DNA of 64,000 nt from an uncultured Lachnospiraceae bacterium (GTDB lineage: Bacteria > Bacillota > Clostridia > Lachnospirales > Lachnospiraceae): positions 1-64,000 of the forward strand of contig CAKRYR010000012.1 in the NCBI GenBank assembly GCA_934432595.1. Direction: 5' to 3'. Of this stretch, positions 27,802 through 35,685 are shown piece by piece. Below the pieces are notes generated by a model, which was not told where the DNA came from, ran no database searches, and worked only from the letters and a program-made list of their open reading frames with translations. Numbering within the stretch: position 1 is the first letter of the stretch; the number at the start of each line of letters is the position of its first letter. The position numbers were made by a program, and so were the translations under genes.

Positions 27802-28047
27802 TTATTCCCAAACTACAAACTGTCTTCCCTCATGGTCCATCTGATAATTCTTCTTATATATCAACTTAGATATTGGTACTATCTCATAACCTTTTTCCTT
27901 TAAGCCTTTTATCATATCATCAAGAGCCTGGGCAATATACTTAGCTCCATTATGACACAGTATTATTGAACCATTTCCAAGATGTTTATGGTTTATTACT
28001 GTGTTAATAATGCTCTGTACGCCATAGTTCTTCCAATCGAGAGAATC
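27802..28047 (-). pseudogene. pdaB 3' end, copy 1 (promoterless gene fragment)
   Basis: Encodes the last about 80 residues of a PdaB-like NodB deacetylase, from 'SLDWKNYGVQSIINTV' through the catalytic-barrel end 'GSIILCHNG' to a unique tail 'QFVVWE'. The fragment begins precisely at the GAT core (28045-28047) where the 5' part of the gene at 37.8 kb stops. Joining the two would give an uninterrupted 254-residue protein with normal family length. It is the outermost copy and so the best candidate for the original 3' end. A GTG in the att arm could start translation but has no Shine-Dalgarno sequence. Confidence 0.85.
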
Positions 28048-28075
28048 ATCATTAGACACAAAAGTAAAGTTTTTT
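28035..28075. repeat. att-like junction 1 (attR1)
   Basis: The pdaB sequence up to TCTCTC is joined through the GAT core (28045-28047, read on the minus strand) to an arm that reads CTTTACTTTTGTGTCTAATG on the minus strand. Junctions 1-3 share this arm; junction 4 has a variant that matches the arm at 37.8 kb. Confidence 0.75.
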
Positions 28076-28087
28076 ATTATATTAAAA

Positions 28088-28110
28088 GAGCATCTAGTCG
28101 ATGCTCTAAA
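28088..28110 (-). terminator. Terminator of the first methyltransferase/acetyltransferase cassette
   Basis: AGAGCATC/GATGCTCT stem followed on the minus strand by TTTT. It lies between the small ORF and att junction 1, so transcription of the cassette stops before the pdaB fragment. An identical copy is at 31212-31234. Confidence 0.8.
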
Positions 28111-28113
28111 CTA

Positions 28114-28293
28114 TTAATTGCTTATAAACATTTTTCTCTCGCTATCTGAAAGTTCTATAACTTTTTTACCTTGCTTCCTAGCATAACTCATAATTCCTCT
28201 TAAATCTAATTTTTCTTGAGAACACTGGCTTAGCACAATAAGTTCATTCATATTCTCTAAACTTTCTTTATATTTCTTCATCTGTCCATACAT
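28114..28293 (-). CDS. 59-aa protein overlapping the acetyltransferase 3' end, copy 1
   Basis: A short charged protein ('MNELIVLSQCSQEKLDLRG', 'YARKQGKKVIELSDSERKMF'). It starts inside the end of the acetyltransferase frame with a 26-bp overlap and is preceded by GGAGG nine bases upstream, so translational coupling was likely when the upstream gene was intact. I do not recognise the family. Small partners next to GNAT proteins can be antitoxins, but nothing here proves that. An identical copy is at 31238-31417. Confidence 0.6.
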   Translation of the reverse strand: MYGQMKKYKESLENMNELIVLSQCSQEKLDLRGIMSYARKQGKKVIELSDSERKMFISN

Positions 28294-28813
28294 AATCATA
28301 CACCTCCATAATTTGTTTTGCATTTTCTTCATCTATTGCGAATTGATATGGATGTAATATACCTATCTCTTCAGCATTTAGTTTATCAACATAATGCTTC
28401 ATTAAGTTCTCATTTGCTGCAAATCCATACATAAATCCATCATATCCATATTCAAGTGATTTTTTTGCTGCAATTGCAAATAAATGACCACCTACTCCTA
28501 AATATCTTACATCCTCTGAAATTATTTTATTATTTTGTGGTGCCGTGCACATCCAACTAATATAAACTGCTTTCATATCTTTATTTGGTGTAAGAGCTAT
28601 TAATCCTTAAATATCAACTGTCCCCTCTATAACTAATGCATAAATTTCATTCTCATCAGCTAATTTTTCCAAATTTGTATATCACCCATTTTTCTTATTA
28701 TATTTCTTTAAAAAAGACTTTCTCTTAATACAAATTACTTCTGTTTGAACAAGCTCTCCAGTGTTAACATCTTTCAAACAAGGCGCAAACTCATCTATAA
28801 TCACATTTATCAT
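28268..28813 (-). pseudogene. GNAT-type N-acetyltransferase with two in-frame stops, copy 1
   Basis: The 182-codon frame from ATG 28813 reads as one GNAT-like protein ('MINVIIDEFAPCLKDV', 'NLEKLADENEIYALVIEG', 'ALTPNKDMKAVYISWMCTAP', 'YLGVGGHLFAIAAKKSLEYG'). It is interrupted by TGA at 28682-28684 and TAA at 28607-28609. Both could come from single transitions (Trp to stop, Gln to stop). The acetyl-CoA loop is 'RYLGVGGHL', and the C-terminal 102 residues remain open. The identical stops in the second copy show that decay happened before the duplication, or that copies were homogenised. Confidence 0.8.
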
Positions 28814-28971
28814 ACTAGCACATCCTTTTCTTAATTATAACATTTTTCAAGTATACATACCATGTTAAAAACAATATCTAATACCTTAATATAAATATAT
28901 TATATACTACGATTTTTTATAAATCATTCATTATCTATTTATCAACTTTTAGTCTTATAATTTGAAATTGT

Positions 28972-29679
28972 CTATTTTGTTAGTAAAAATATTCTATTAT
29001 ACTGCTTATATTCTGCATAATGCATATCATACTGCTTAAATACACTAAAATATTGTTCAAAAAAATCGTGCCATTGTTCTGTTGTATTATTCCACAATAT
29101 TAAGCCATCATCCAACACATTATTGCCAATAACTTTTATATTATTTTCTTTAATATCTGTCTCTGTAATATATGGATTTAGTTTTACAAAGATTTTTCCG
29201 TTTTCTACCAATATTCTTTTAACTTCTATAAGCAATTTTTCTGCATCTTCTGGGTATAAATTATCAACTATATTTGATAATATTACAGCTTCAACTGACC
29301 CAGTATTAATATGCTTTAACTCATCAATTTCCCCACAAATAAACTGAAATTCTCCATTTTTCATATGCAAACTTCGTCTTTTAGCATCTAATATTGCCTT
29401 TTCTGACAAATCAATTCCAATATGTTTTTTAGTTCCATAACTAGTACACCAAAATAAAACTGTTCCATTACCACATCCAAAATCTAGAATCGTATTAACA
29501 TTCTTACTTAACCATCTCAATCCTTGATCAAATTCAGACTTTCCACTCCCACTACTTGTTGGCACTACATCATCTTTCTTTTCAAAAACATCATTCCAAA
29601 ATATAGCCACATCATCATATTTAGATATTACCTTTTTCTCCTTAATGTAATTCAATACCAATTTATCTACATTATACAT
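28972..29679 (-). CDS. Class I SAM-dependent methyltransferase, copy 1
   Basis: A 235-aa protein with the Rossmann motif I 'ILDFGCGNGTVLFW', acidic strand-2 end 'HIGIDLSEKAI' and motif post-I 'AVILSNIVDNL'. It resembles ubiE-like small-molecule methyltransferases; the substrate is unknown. It is the first gene after the pdaB 3' fragment in its cassette, starting 56 bp beyond the fragment's stop. Space for a promoter is therefore limited to the terminator/fragment region. An identical copy is at 32096-32803. Confidence 0.85.
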   Translation of the reverse strand: MYNVDKLVLNYIKEKKVISKYDDVAIFWNDVFEKKDDVVPTSSGSGKSEFDQGLRWLSKNVNTILDFGCGNGTVLFWCTSYGTKKHIGIDLSEKAILDAKRRSLHMKNGEFQFICGEIDELKHINTGSVEAVILSNIVDNLYPEDAEKLLIEVKRILVENGKIFVKLNPYITETDIKENNIKVIGNNVLDDGLILWNNTTEQWHDFFEQYFSVFKQYDMHYAEYKQYNRIFLLTK

Positions 29680-29726
29680 CTTTCATATACCTATGTCATT
29701 AACATTTATTCTATATCTTTAAATAA

Positions 29727-29753
29727 AGCCACGCCTACTGCGTGACTTTCCCT
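29727..29753 (-). terminator. Terminator at the end of pdaB 3' copy 2
   Basis: AAAGTCACGC...GCGTGGCTTT hairpin with a loop of about six bases overlaps the stop region of the pdaB fragment and is followed by a short U-rich run. An identical copy follows pdaB copy 4 at 32851-32877. Confidence 0.7.
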
Positions 29754-29998
29754 TCCTCTCCTACCACAAACTGTCTTCCCTCATGGTCCATCTGATAATT
29801 CTTCTTATATATCAACTTAGATATTGGTACTATCTCATACCCTTTTCCTTTTAATCCTTTTATCATATCATCAAGTGCCTGGGCGGTATACTTAGCTCCA
29901 TTATGACACAGTATTATTGAACCATTTCCTAGATGTTTATGGTTTACTACTGTATTAATTATGTTTTCCCTTCCATAGTTTTTCCAATCTAGAGGATC
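29735..29998 (-). pseudogene. pdaB 3' end, copy 2
   Basis: Begins at the GAT core 29996-29998 and encodes a variant end: 'PLDWKNYGRENIINTVVNHK', 'LKGKGYEIVPISK' and the tail 'FVVGEEGKVTQ'. Compared with copies 1 and 3 it has Ser to Pro after the core and the GREN instead of GVQS segment. It shares its tail with copy 4. There is no Shine-Dalgarno sequence upstream. Confidence 0.85.
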
Positions 29999-30022
29999 AT
30001 CATTAGACACAAAAGTAAAGGG
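29986..30022. repeat. att-like junction 2 (attR2)
   Basis: GAT core at 29996-29998 joining a pdaB 3' variant (CCTCTAGATTGG on the minus strand) to the CTTTACTTTTGTGTC arm. Confidence 0.75.
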
Positions 30023-30030
30023 AAAAAAAG

Positions 30031-30072
30031 AGGCATATATGATTCTATTTTTCTACAAAATCATATATGCCT
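30031..30072 (-). terminator. Terminator of the membrane-protein cassette
   Basis: Perfect 14-bp stem AGGCATATATGATT/AATCATATATGCCT followed on the minus strand by CTTTTTTT, immediately before att junction 2. Confidence 0.85.
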
Positions 30073-30145
30073 AATAATCTTATATTTTAAAAAATAACAT
30101 TATAGCAACCACAAACTACATTGTGTACATTTGTTTAACATATCC

Positions 30146-30406
30146 CTATATTAATCTTAATAATAATAATATTGTAAATAATATTCCTGTAATTAATGAA
30201 TATATCTTCTTCTCATTTATATACTCCATCAAATTTAATACTGAAAAAAACAAAAATACAAATGATACGTATATACTTATTTGCATATTATTGATAATAC
30301 CATATACAGAAACACCGATTATTGCTATAATAAGTATCGAAATAGCAACAACATAACTATTTAATTTTTTTTGTAATTTATCTATTTTTTCTTCTTCTCT
30401 TTCCAT
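30146..30406 (-). CDS. Small membrane protein (86 aa)
   Basis: A charged, Lys/Glu-rich N-terminus followed by about three predicted membrane segments ('YVVAISILIIAIIGVSVYGII', 'ISIYVSFVFLFFSVLNLM', 'SLITGILFTILLLLRLI'). ATG 30406 has AAGGAG seven bases upstream; an in-frame ATG nine codons earlier has none. It is the only recognisable gene of the 1,173-bp cassette. No family recognised. Confidence 0.65.
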   Translation of the reverse strand: MEREEEKIDKLQKKLNSYVVAISILIIAIIGVSVYGIINNMQISIYVSFVFLFFSVLNLMEYINEKKIYSLITGILFTILLLLRLI

Positions 30407-30928
30407 AACAATTCTCCTTAAAAACTTGTTCATTATTCTCCTTCTCTTGTAAAATATTTTTCAAATAATTCAACGGTTATATAACCTTTAGATACAACAA
30501 TAGTCGAAATTACTTAAAAATATTACAGAACCCTATTAAATTCAAATCACATATTATATTTTAGTTCCTTACCTTTTAATTAGCCCTATCAATAAATCTT
30601 ATTACATCTCAATTACTCTTTACCTATATTTGTTAAGTACTCATTTCTCTATCTTACAACGCACATATAGTTTATATCATATACTATTAAAAATCAAACT
30701 TGTTTCATACTAAAAAATAGTTATTTTTTATTCAATCTGTACATATTGGAATTTTATGTTAATTTCTTCCACGTTATTTTTACTAGTTTATATTCAATAA
30801 TTTCATATAAATTTTATAATCATTAGTTATTTCAAAGCATAACATTCCATTAATTTATATTTATTTCCATTTTTCTTTATACATTTTTCACAAATCGTAA
30901 TTTTTTATCTATGTCTCCTTTTTAAATT
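30407..30928. other. Non-coding part of the membrane-protein cassette
   Basis: About 520 bp, very AT-rich, with no open frame that looks like a protein on either strand. It should contain the promoter of the small membrane protein gene and the region just after pdaB copy 3. Confidence 0.55.
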
Positions 30929-31171
30929 TTATCCAACAATAAACGACCTTCCCTCATGGTCCATCTGATAATTCTTCTTATATATCAACTTAGATATTGG
31001 TACTATCTCATACCCTTTCTCCTTTAATCCTTTTATCATATCATCAAGTGCCTTAGCGGTATACTTAGCTCCATTATGACACAGTATTATTGAACCATTT
31101 CCAAGATGTTTATGGTTTATTACTGTGTTAATAATGCTCTGTACGCCATAGTTCTTCCAATCGAGAGAATC
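30929..31171 (-). pseudogene. pdaB 3' end, copy 3
   Basis: Begins at the GAT core 31169-31171. It encodes 'SLDWKNYGVQSIINTV' like copy 1 but 'AKALDD' inside and the tail 'GRSFIVG'. The left part of this copy differs from copy 1 while the right part is identical, which is the mosaic expected from recombination within these fragments. Confidence 0.85.
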
Positions 31172-31199
31172 ATCATTAGACACAAAAGTAAAGTTTTTT
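31159..31199. repeat. att-like junction 3 (attR3)
   Basis: Same sequence as junction 1, with the GAT core at 31169-31171 and the CTTTACTTTTGTGTC arm. Confidence 0.75.
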
Positions 31200-31211
31200 A
31201 TTATATTAAAA

Positions 31212-31234
31212 GAGCATCTAGTCGATGCTCTAAA
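31212..31234 (-). terminator. Terminator of the second methyltransferase/acetyltransferase cassette
   Basis: Identical to the hairpin at 28088-28110; it ends the cassette transcript just before att junction 3. Confidence 0.8.
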
Positions 31235-31237
31235 CTA

Positions 31238-31417
31238 TTAATTGCTTATAAACATTTTTCTCTCGCTATCTGAAAGTTCTATAACTTTTTTACCTTGCTT
31301 CCTAGCATAACTCATAATTCCTCTTAAATCTAATTTTTCTTGAGAACACTGGCTTAGCACAATAAGTTCATTCATATTCTCTAAACTTTCTTTATATTTC
31401 TTCATCTGTCCATACAT
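31238..31417 (-). CDS. 59-aa protein overlapping the acetyltransferase 3' end, copy 2
   Basis: Identical to the protein at 28114-28293, with the same GGAGG and the same overlap with the acetyltransferase frame. Function unknown. Confidence 0.6.
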   Translation of the reverse strand: MYGQMKKYKESLENMNELIVLSQCSQEKLDLRGIMSYARKQGKKVIELSDSERKMFISN

Positions 31418-31937
31418 AATCATACACCTCCATAATTTGTTTTGCATTTTCTTCATCTATTGCGAATTGATATGGATGTAATATACCTATCTCTTCAGCA
31501 TTTAGTTTATCAACATAATGCTTCATTAAGTTCTCATTTGCTGCAAATCCATACATAAATCCATCATATCCATATTCAAGTGATTTTTTTGCTGCAATTG
31601 CAAATAAATGACCACCTACTCCTAAATATCTTACATCCTCTGAAATTATTTTATTATTTTGTGGTGCCGTGCACATCCAACTAATATAAACTGCTTTCAT
31701 ATCTTTATTTGGTGTAAGAGCTATTAATCCTTAAATATCAACTGTCCCCTCTATAACTAATGCATAAATTTCATTCTCATCAGCTAATTTTTCCAAATTT
31801 GTATATCACCCATTTTTCTTATTATATTTCTTTAAAAAAGACTTTCTCTTAATACAAATTACTTCTGTTTGAACAAGCTCTCCAGTGTTAACATCTTTCA
31901 AACAAGGCGCAAACTCATCTATAATCACATTTATCAT
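31392..31937 (-). pseudogene. GNAT-type N-acetyltransferase with two in-frame stops, copy 2
   Basis: Identical to copy 1, with TGA at 31806-31808 and TAA at 31731-31733. The C-terminal 102 codons stay open from an internal ATG (31700), but that piece lacks the N-terminal strands of the fold and is unlikely to be active. Confidence 0.8.
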
Positions 31938-32095
31938 ACTAGCACATCCTTTTCTTAATTATAACATTTTTCAAGTATACATACCATGTTAAAAACAATA
32001 TCTAATACCTTAATATAAATATATTATATACTACGATTTTTTATAAATCATTCATTATCTATTTATCAACTTTTAGTCTTATAATTTGAAATTGT

Positions 32096-32803
32096 CTATT
32101 TTGTTAGTAAAAATATTCTATTATACTGCTTATATTCTGCATAATGCATATCATACTGCTTAAATACACTAAAATATTGTTCAAAAAAATCGTGCCATTG
32201 TTCTGTTGTATTATTCCACAATATTAAGCCATCATCCAACACATTATTGCCAATAACTTTTATATTATTTTCTTTAATATCTGTCTCTGTAATATATGGA
32301 TTTAGTTTTACAAAGATTTTTCCGTTTTCTACCAATATTCTTTTAACTTCTATAAGCAATTTTTCTGCATCTTCTGGGTATAAATTATCAACTATATTTG
32401 ATAATATTACAGCTTCAACTGACCCAGTATTAATATGCTTTAACTCATCAATTTCCCCACAAATAAACTGAAATTCTCCATTTTTCATATGCAAACTTCG
32501 TCTTTTAGCATCTAATATTGCCTTTTCTGACAAATCAATTCCAATATGTTTTTTAGTTCCATAACTAGTACACCAAAATAAAACTGTTCCATTACCACAT
32601 CCAAAATCTAGAATCGTATTAACATTCTTACTTAACCATCTCAATCCTTGATCAAATTCAGACTTTCCACTCCCACTACTTGTTGGCACTACATCATCTT
32701 TCTTTTCAAAAACATCATTCCAAAATATAGCCACATCATCATATTTAGATATTACCTTTTTCTCCTTAATGTAATTCAATACCAATTTATCTACATTATA
32801 CAT
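32096..32803 (-). CDS. Class I SAM-dependent methyltransferase, copy 2
   Basis: Identical 235-aa duplicate of the gene at 28972-29679, with intact motif I 'DFGCGNG'. It follows pdaB copy 4 and its terminator. Retention of an intact frame in both copies while the neighbouring acetyltransferase is broken suggests that the methyltransferase is the useful cargo, or only that the duplication is young. Confidence 0.85.
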   Translation of the reverse strand: MYNVDKLVLNYIKEKKVISKYDDVAIFWNDVFEKKDDVVPTSSGSGKSEFDQGLRWLSKNVNTILDFGCGNGTVLFWCTSYGTKKHIGIDLSEKAILDAKRRSLHMKNGEFQFICGEIDELKHINTGSVEAVILSNIVDNLYPEDAEKLLIEVKRILVENGKIFVKLNPYITETDIKENNIKVIGNNVLDDGLILWNNTTEQWHDFFEQYFSVFKQYDMHYAEYKQYNRIFLLTK

Positions 32804-32850
32804 CTTTCATATACCTATGTCATTAACATTTATTCTATATCTTTAAATAA

Positions 32851-32877
32851 AGCCACGCCTACTGCGTGACTTTCCCT
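32851..32877 (-). terminator. Terminator at the end of pdaB 3' copy 4
   Basis: Same hairpin as at 29727-29753. Confidence 0.7.
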
Positions 32878-33122
32878 TCCTCTCCTACCACAAACTGTCT
32901 TCCCTCATGGTCCATCTGATAATTCTTCTTATATATCAACTTAGATATTGGTACTATCTCATACCCTTTTCCTTTTAATCCTTTTATCATATCATCAAGT
33001 GCCTGGGCGGTATACTTAGCTCCATTATGACACAGTATTATTGAACCATTTCCTAGATGTTTATGGTTTACTACTGTATTAATTATGTTTTCCCTTCCAT
33101 AGTTTTTCCAATCGAGAGAATC
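32859..33122 (-). pseudogene. pdaB 3' end, copy 4 (nearest the recombinase element)
   Basis: Begins at the GAT core 33120-33122 and encodes 'SLDWKNYGRENIINTVVNHK' with the tail 'GEEGKVTQ'. It directly flanks the recombinase element. Excision between junction 4 and the 37.8-kb junction alone would join this end to the pdaB 5' part in frame, giving an intact 263-residue or similar deacetylase. An open frame continues upstream through the att arm but that part is not homologous to deacetylases. Confidence 0.85.
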
Positions 33123-33145
33123 AACGTTGGATATAAAAGTAAATA
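33108..33145. repeat. att-like junction 4 (attR of the recombinase element)
   Basis: GAT core at 33120-33122. On the minus strand the arm reads TTTACTTTTATATCCAACGTT before the core. It is nearly the reverse complement of the arm at 37.8 kb (TTTACTTTTATAACCATTGT), so the two ends of this element make a near-palindromic attP of about 44 bp. Confidence 0.85.
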
Positions 33146-33146
33146 A

Positions 33147-33185
33147 AAAATAGGCATACTTCTTTTTAAAAATTATGCCTATTTT
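33147..33185 (-). terminator. Terminator of the recombinase element
   Basis: AAAATAGGCATA/TATGCCTATTTT stem followed on the minus strand by TTTTTT, just inside att junction 4. Confidence 0.85.
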
Positions 33186-33229
33186 CAATATTGCTATTAC
33201 TATACTTAATTATTATAGTAACTTAACTT

Positions 33230-33421
33230 TTACTGTTCACTTGTTTGTCTATGACTCAATTTGTATATTATACATCCTACAATAGGTAATATAATATTTA
33301 CCGCTAACCATAAAGATTCATCTTTTTTTTCATTCTTGATACTTTTAACAATTATCATTTCTGATATTATCCATGCTACAATAAATATCAAAACAACAAC
33401 CTCGGTAAAAGTTACTATCAT
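33230..33421 (-). CDS. Small two-helix membrane protein, PLDc_N-like
   Basis: A 63-aa protein with two membrane helices; the second part 'LWLAVNIILPIVGCIIYKL' resembles the PLDc_N (cardiolipin synthase N-terminal-like) domain. Short PLDc_N proteins are sometimes immunity proteins of bacteriocin clusters, but no bacteriocin gene was recognised here. AGGAGG precedes the ATG. It follows the secreted protein gene by 31 bp and is probably co-transcribed, which would fit a toxin/immunity pair (speculative). Confidence 0.65.
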   Translation of the reverse strand: MIVTFTEVVVLIFIVAWIISEMIIVKSIKNEKKDESLWLAVNIILPIVGCIIYKLSHRQTSEQ

Positions 33422-33452
33422 CGTGACACACCTCCTATAATATAATTATTTT

Positions 33453-34427
33453 TTAAAAAATTTCTTCATAAGCTTGTGCACACTGCCTTATATTCATACC
33501 ACATTTCCATGTACTCTTAGAATCAGCTAATTTTTCCACACTCATATTTATTTTTATATGTTCAAACTCATATCCACCAAAAAATGCTGAAGCTGCTGTT
33601 AGTTCATATATAACACTTCCTTTAATCTTTTCATTCATATTATCTGCTACAGAATTTGTAATATTTTGTGACTCAACTACAATTTTTTCTATAGGTGAAC
33701 ATGCACTACTAGCAAATCCCTCAATGTCACGTACATCAATACGTCCATAACTTAATGTATACCTAAAAGTTGTCGTCATTTTAGTAGCAAAACTTTTAAT
33801 AGAATAAGTAAAATACCTATCTCCATATTCCTTAAATGTAAGTTCATCACGTGGTGTTCCAATCTTAGTAAATTTACGAAATCCCCTCATATTGTTATCA
33901 TTTTCTGCCCCGTCTATGCTAATTACTTCAAACTTTCCACCATATTTACTAGTAATAGTTGTAACTTTCTTATATGAATCTTCACCTTTTTTATAATATT
34001 CAATGTTTATATCTTTCAGGTAATCTCCATGATTTGTTTCAACATTTTCTTCTAAAGAATCTGAAAAAACACTCTTATCCTTAACTTCCTCATTAATCCT
34101 ATAAAACTCCTTTTCCTCTTCTAATAAAAATTGTATAATTATTTCATCTGAAGCTTTTGCTAAAACATTTTCTCTCACTAATTCATTAACATTATCGTAG
34201 CTATTAAATTCATCATACAATTCATCTAAAGATGTAATTGTAATTTCAACTCCCTCTTTTCTATAATTCTGAATAAATTTCTCATAGGCATCATTCTTAG
34301 TTACTTCATTTTTATCTGTTAAATCTGCTTTTGAAGTTATTTTATATACGCCAAAACTTCCTAACATTAATATTGCTGCTAAACATAGTGACATTCTTTT
34401 AATAAATCTTTTTCTTTTTAATATCAC
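33453..34427 (-). CDS. Secreted protein of unknown function in the recombinase element
   Basis: A 324-aa protein with a basic N-terminus and signal peptide or anchor (residues about 12-31, 'MSLCLAAILMLGSFGVYKI'). The mature part is first acidic and helical (about 35-125), then probably beta-rich ('VTTITSKYGGKFEVISIDGAEN', 'RYTLSYGRIDVRDI', 'EHIKINMSVEKL'). No known domain was recognised; it is not a MACPF protein. It starts with GTG, ten bases after GGAGG. As the only large non-recombinase gene of the element it is the obvious cargo candidate. Confidence 0.7.
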   Translation of the reverse strand: MILKRKRFIKRMSLCLAAILMLGSFGVYKITSKADLTDKNEVTKNDAYEKFIQNYRKEGVEITITSLDELYDEFNSYDNVNELVRENVLAKASDEIIIQFLLEEEKEFYRINEEVKDKSVFSDSLEENVETNHGDYLKDINIEYYKKGEDSYKKVTTITSKYGGKFEVISIDGAENDNNMRGFRKFTKIGTPRDELTFKEYGDRYFTYSIKSFATKMTTTFRYTLSYGRIDVRDIEGFASSACSPIEKIVVESQNITNSVADNMNEKIKGSVIYELTAASAFFGGYEFEHIKINMSVEKLADSKSTWKCGMNIRQCAQAYEEIF

Positions 34428-34625
34428 TGTAATATACCCTCCATATAAAATATAATTTTTTCTTATGTGTACACCCTTTGTTAATTAACACAATCATTTT
34501 ATATTCTTTATATTATATTGTCAACGATTTTACAATAATTAATAAATATTTAAGATACTTCTAAAAAAATTTATGTTTTTTTAGATTATTAATTTATAAA
34601 TTATACTAATACTTATTTTTCTACT

Positions 34626-35582
34626 CTACCATATATTACCAACATAAGTTTTTAATGCCTCTTCTCCTCTATCATACCCATGTCCTAACTGCTGATTTGT
34701 TAATCCTATTGCATCTCTTCTACTTATATTCTTCCTTACATAGTCATAAAACTCTTGTGCATGCAATTTCCTTATTCCATGCCATCCAACTAAGTCGTCT
34801 TCTATGCCAGCTTTTTTCTTTGCATTTGTTAATCTATTTTTCAATGTTTCTGTTCTTCTAATTGTCACATATTCTATTTCCTCTTTATCTGCATTTAAAA
34901 TAACTTCCTCTACAATTTTTCTATCTTCTTCCGATTTTATATTAGCATATCTTTTTCTTCCATGTTTACCATTAGTAACATCAATATATCCATATCCAAA
35001 TTCTCCACCATCTAAATGTATATCATCTATTCTTTGGTGTGCTATCTCATCTACTCTAAGTCCTGTAGCTCTACAAAACCTTATAAGCAATAATGTATTA
35101 CTTTCAGTTTGTTTATTACAGTTTTCTTCTAAGTACTTTTCTAACTTGTCAAAATTTTCTACCGACATTGCTCTACCTTTCTTAGTATATTGATATTGTT
35201 TTTTTGAATATACTCTATCTACTGTCCAATTAAATTTCATTCTAAATGCATTTTGAGCAAATAATGCTAATGATTCGATATGTTGTTGCATTTTAACTAG
35301 TGTTGAATCATTACATGTTTCAGCTTTTTTCTCTAAAAATTTTGTTATATGTACTTGCTTTATTTGTCTTAATTCTTTTATTTCTGAATAATTTTCATTA
35401 ATAAATTTCACTAAACTTTCAGCAGTTTGCTTTATACTATCGTAATTAGAATAAGAAAAAATTTTATCAGATTTTTTCTCATTTGTTTGTTTTCTATAGC
35501 TCCGTTTAGATTGTCCAAATGCTTTTGCATTTGTCATTATATGTCCCATTTGATGTCTTAAACTTCTAGTTCTTTTTTTCAT
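34626..35582 (-). CDS. Tyrosine recombinase/integrase
   Basis: A 318-aa phage-integrase-family protein with an N-terminal DNA-binding part (about 45-130) and the full catalytic set: Arg in 'RATGLRVDEI', Lys in 'NGKHGRKRY', 'WHGIRKLHAQ' (His-x-x-Arg), 'QLGHGYD' (His) and Tyr in 'LKTYVG'. Such enzymes cut and rejoin DNA through a 3'-phosphotyrosine. A strong GGGGG site precedes the ATG. A second recombinase of a different chemistry in the same small element is unusual; it may be a passenger or the enzyme for another att type. Confidence 0.88.
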   Translation of the reverse strand: MKKRTRSLRHQMGHIMTNAKAFGQSKRSYRKQTNEKKSDKIFSYSNYDSIKQTAESLVKFINENYSEIKELRQIKQVHITKFLEKKAETCNDSTLVKMQQHIESLALFAQNAFRMKFNWTVDRVYSKKQYQYTKKGRAMSVENFDKLEKYLEENCNKQTESNTLLLIRFCRATGLRVDEIAHQRIDDIHLDGGEFGYGYIDVTNGKHGRKRYANIKSEEDRKIVEEVILNADKEEIEYVTIRRTETLKNRLTNAKKKAGIEDDLVGWHGIRKLHAQEFYDYVRKNISRRDAIGLTNQQLGHGYDRGEEALKTYVGNIW

Positions 35583-35629
35583 AAAAAATCCCCCTTTTTT
35601 AATTTTTTCCCCGTATTCTCCATTTTTGC

Positions 35630-35685
35630 AAGGATAGTAAAGAAAATTTCATCACTTCGTGACTAAAATTTCCTTTACTATCCTT
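35630..35685. repeat. Long inverted repeat upstream of the tyrosine recombinase
   Basis: Perfect 13-bp arms AAGGATAGTAAAG/CTTTACTATCCTT enclose further imperfect pairing (AAAATTTC, ATCAC/GTGA) and a small CTTCG loop. It could be a terminator, attenuator or recombinase site. Confidence 0.75.

Larger units (their letters stand above)
27940..29985. repeat. 2.05-kb direct repeat, copy A
   Basis: By eye this segment is identical to about 31,064-33,109 at a constant offset of 3,124 bp. It includes most of pdaB copy 1, att junction 1, the small ORF, broken acetyltransferase, methyltransferase and most of pdaB copy 2. Both ends of the identity lie inside pdaB 3' fragments, so unequal crossover between these fragments could have produced the duplication. 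Confidence 0.85.
31064..33109. repeat. 2.05-kb direct repeat, copy B
   Basis: Second copy of the segment at 27,940-29,985. No difference was noticed between the copies inside the methyltransferase or acetyltransferase frames, pointing to a recent duplication or continuing homogenisation. Confidence 0.85.

Noticed and set aside
27802..28059. Functional small proteins starting in the att arms of the pdaB 3' copies
   Set aside because: There is no ribosome binding site, a terminator lies just upstream of each, and the content is only the end of a larger domain.
28268..28813. Recoded stop codons (readthrough or selenocysteine) in the acetyltransferase
   Set aside because: One stop is TGA and the other TAA, both explained by single transitions; no recoding structure is evident, so a pseudogene is simpler.
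33453..34427. A fourth MACPF protein in the recombinase element
   Set aside because: It has no Y-G-T-H-F signature or double glycine and does not share the C-terminal domain of the three MACPF proteins.
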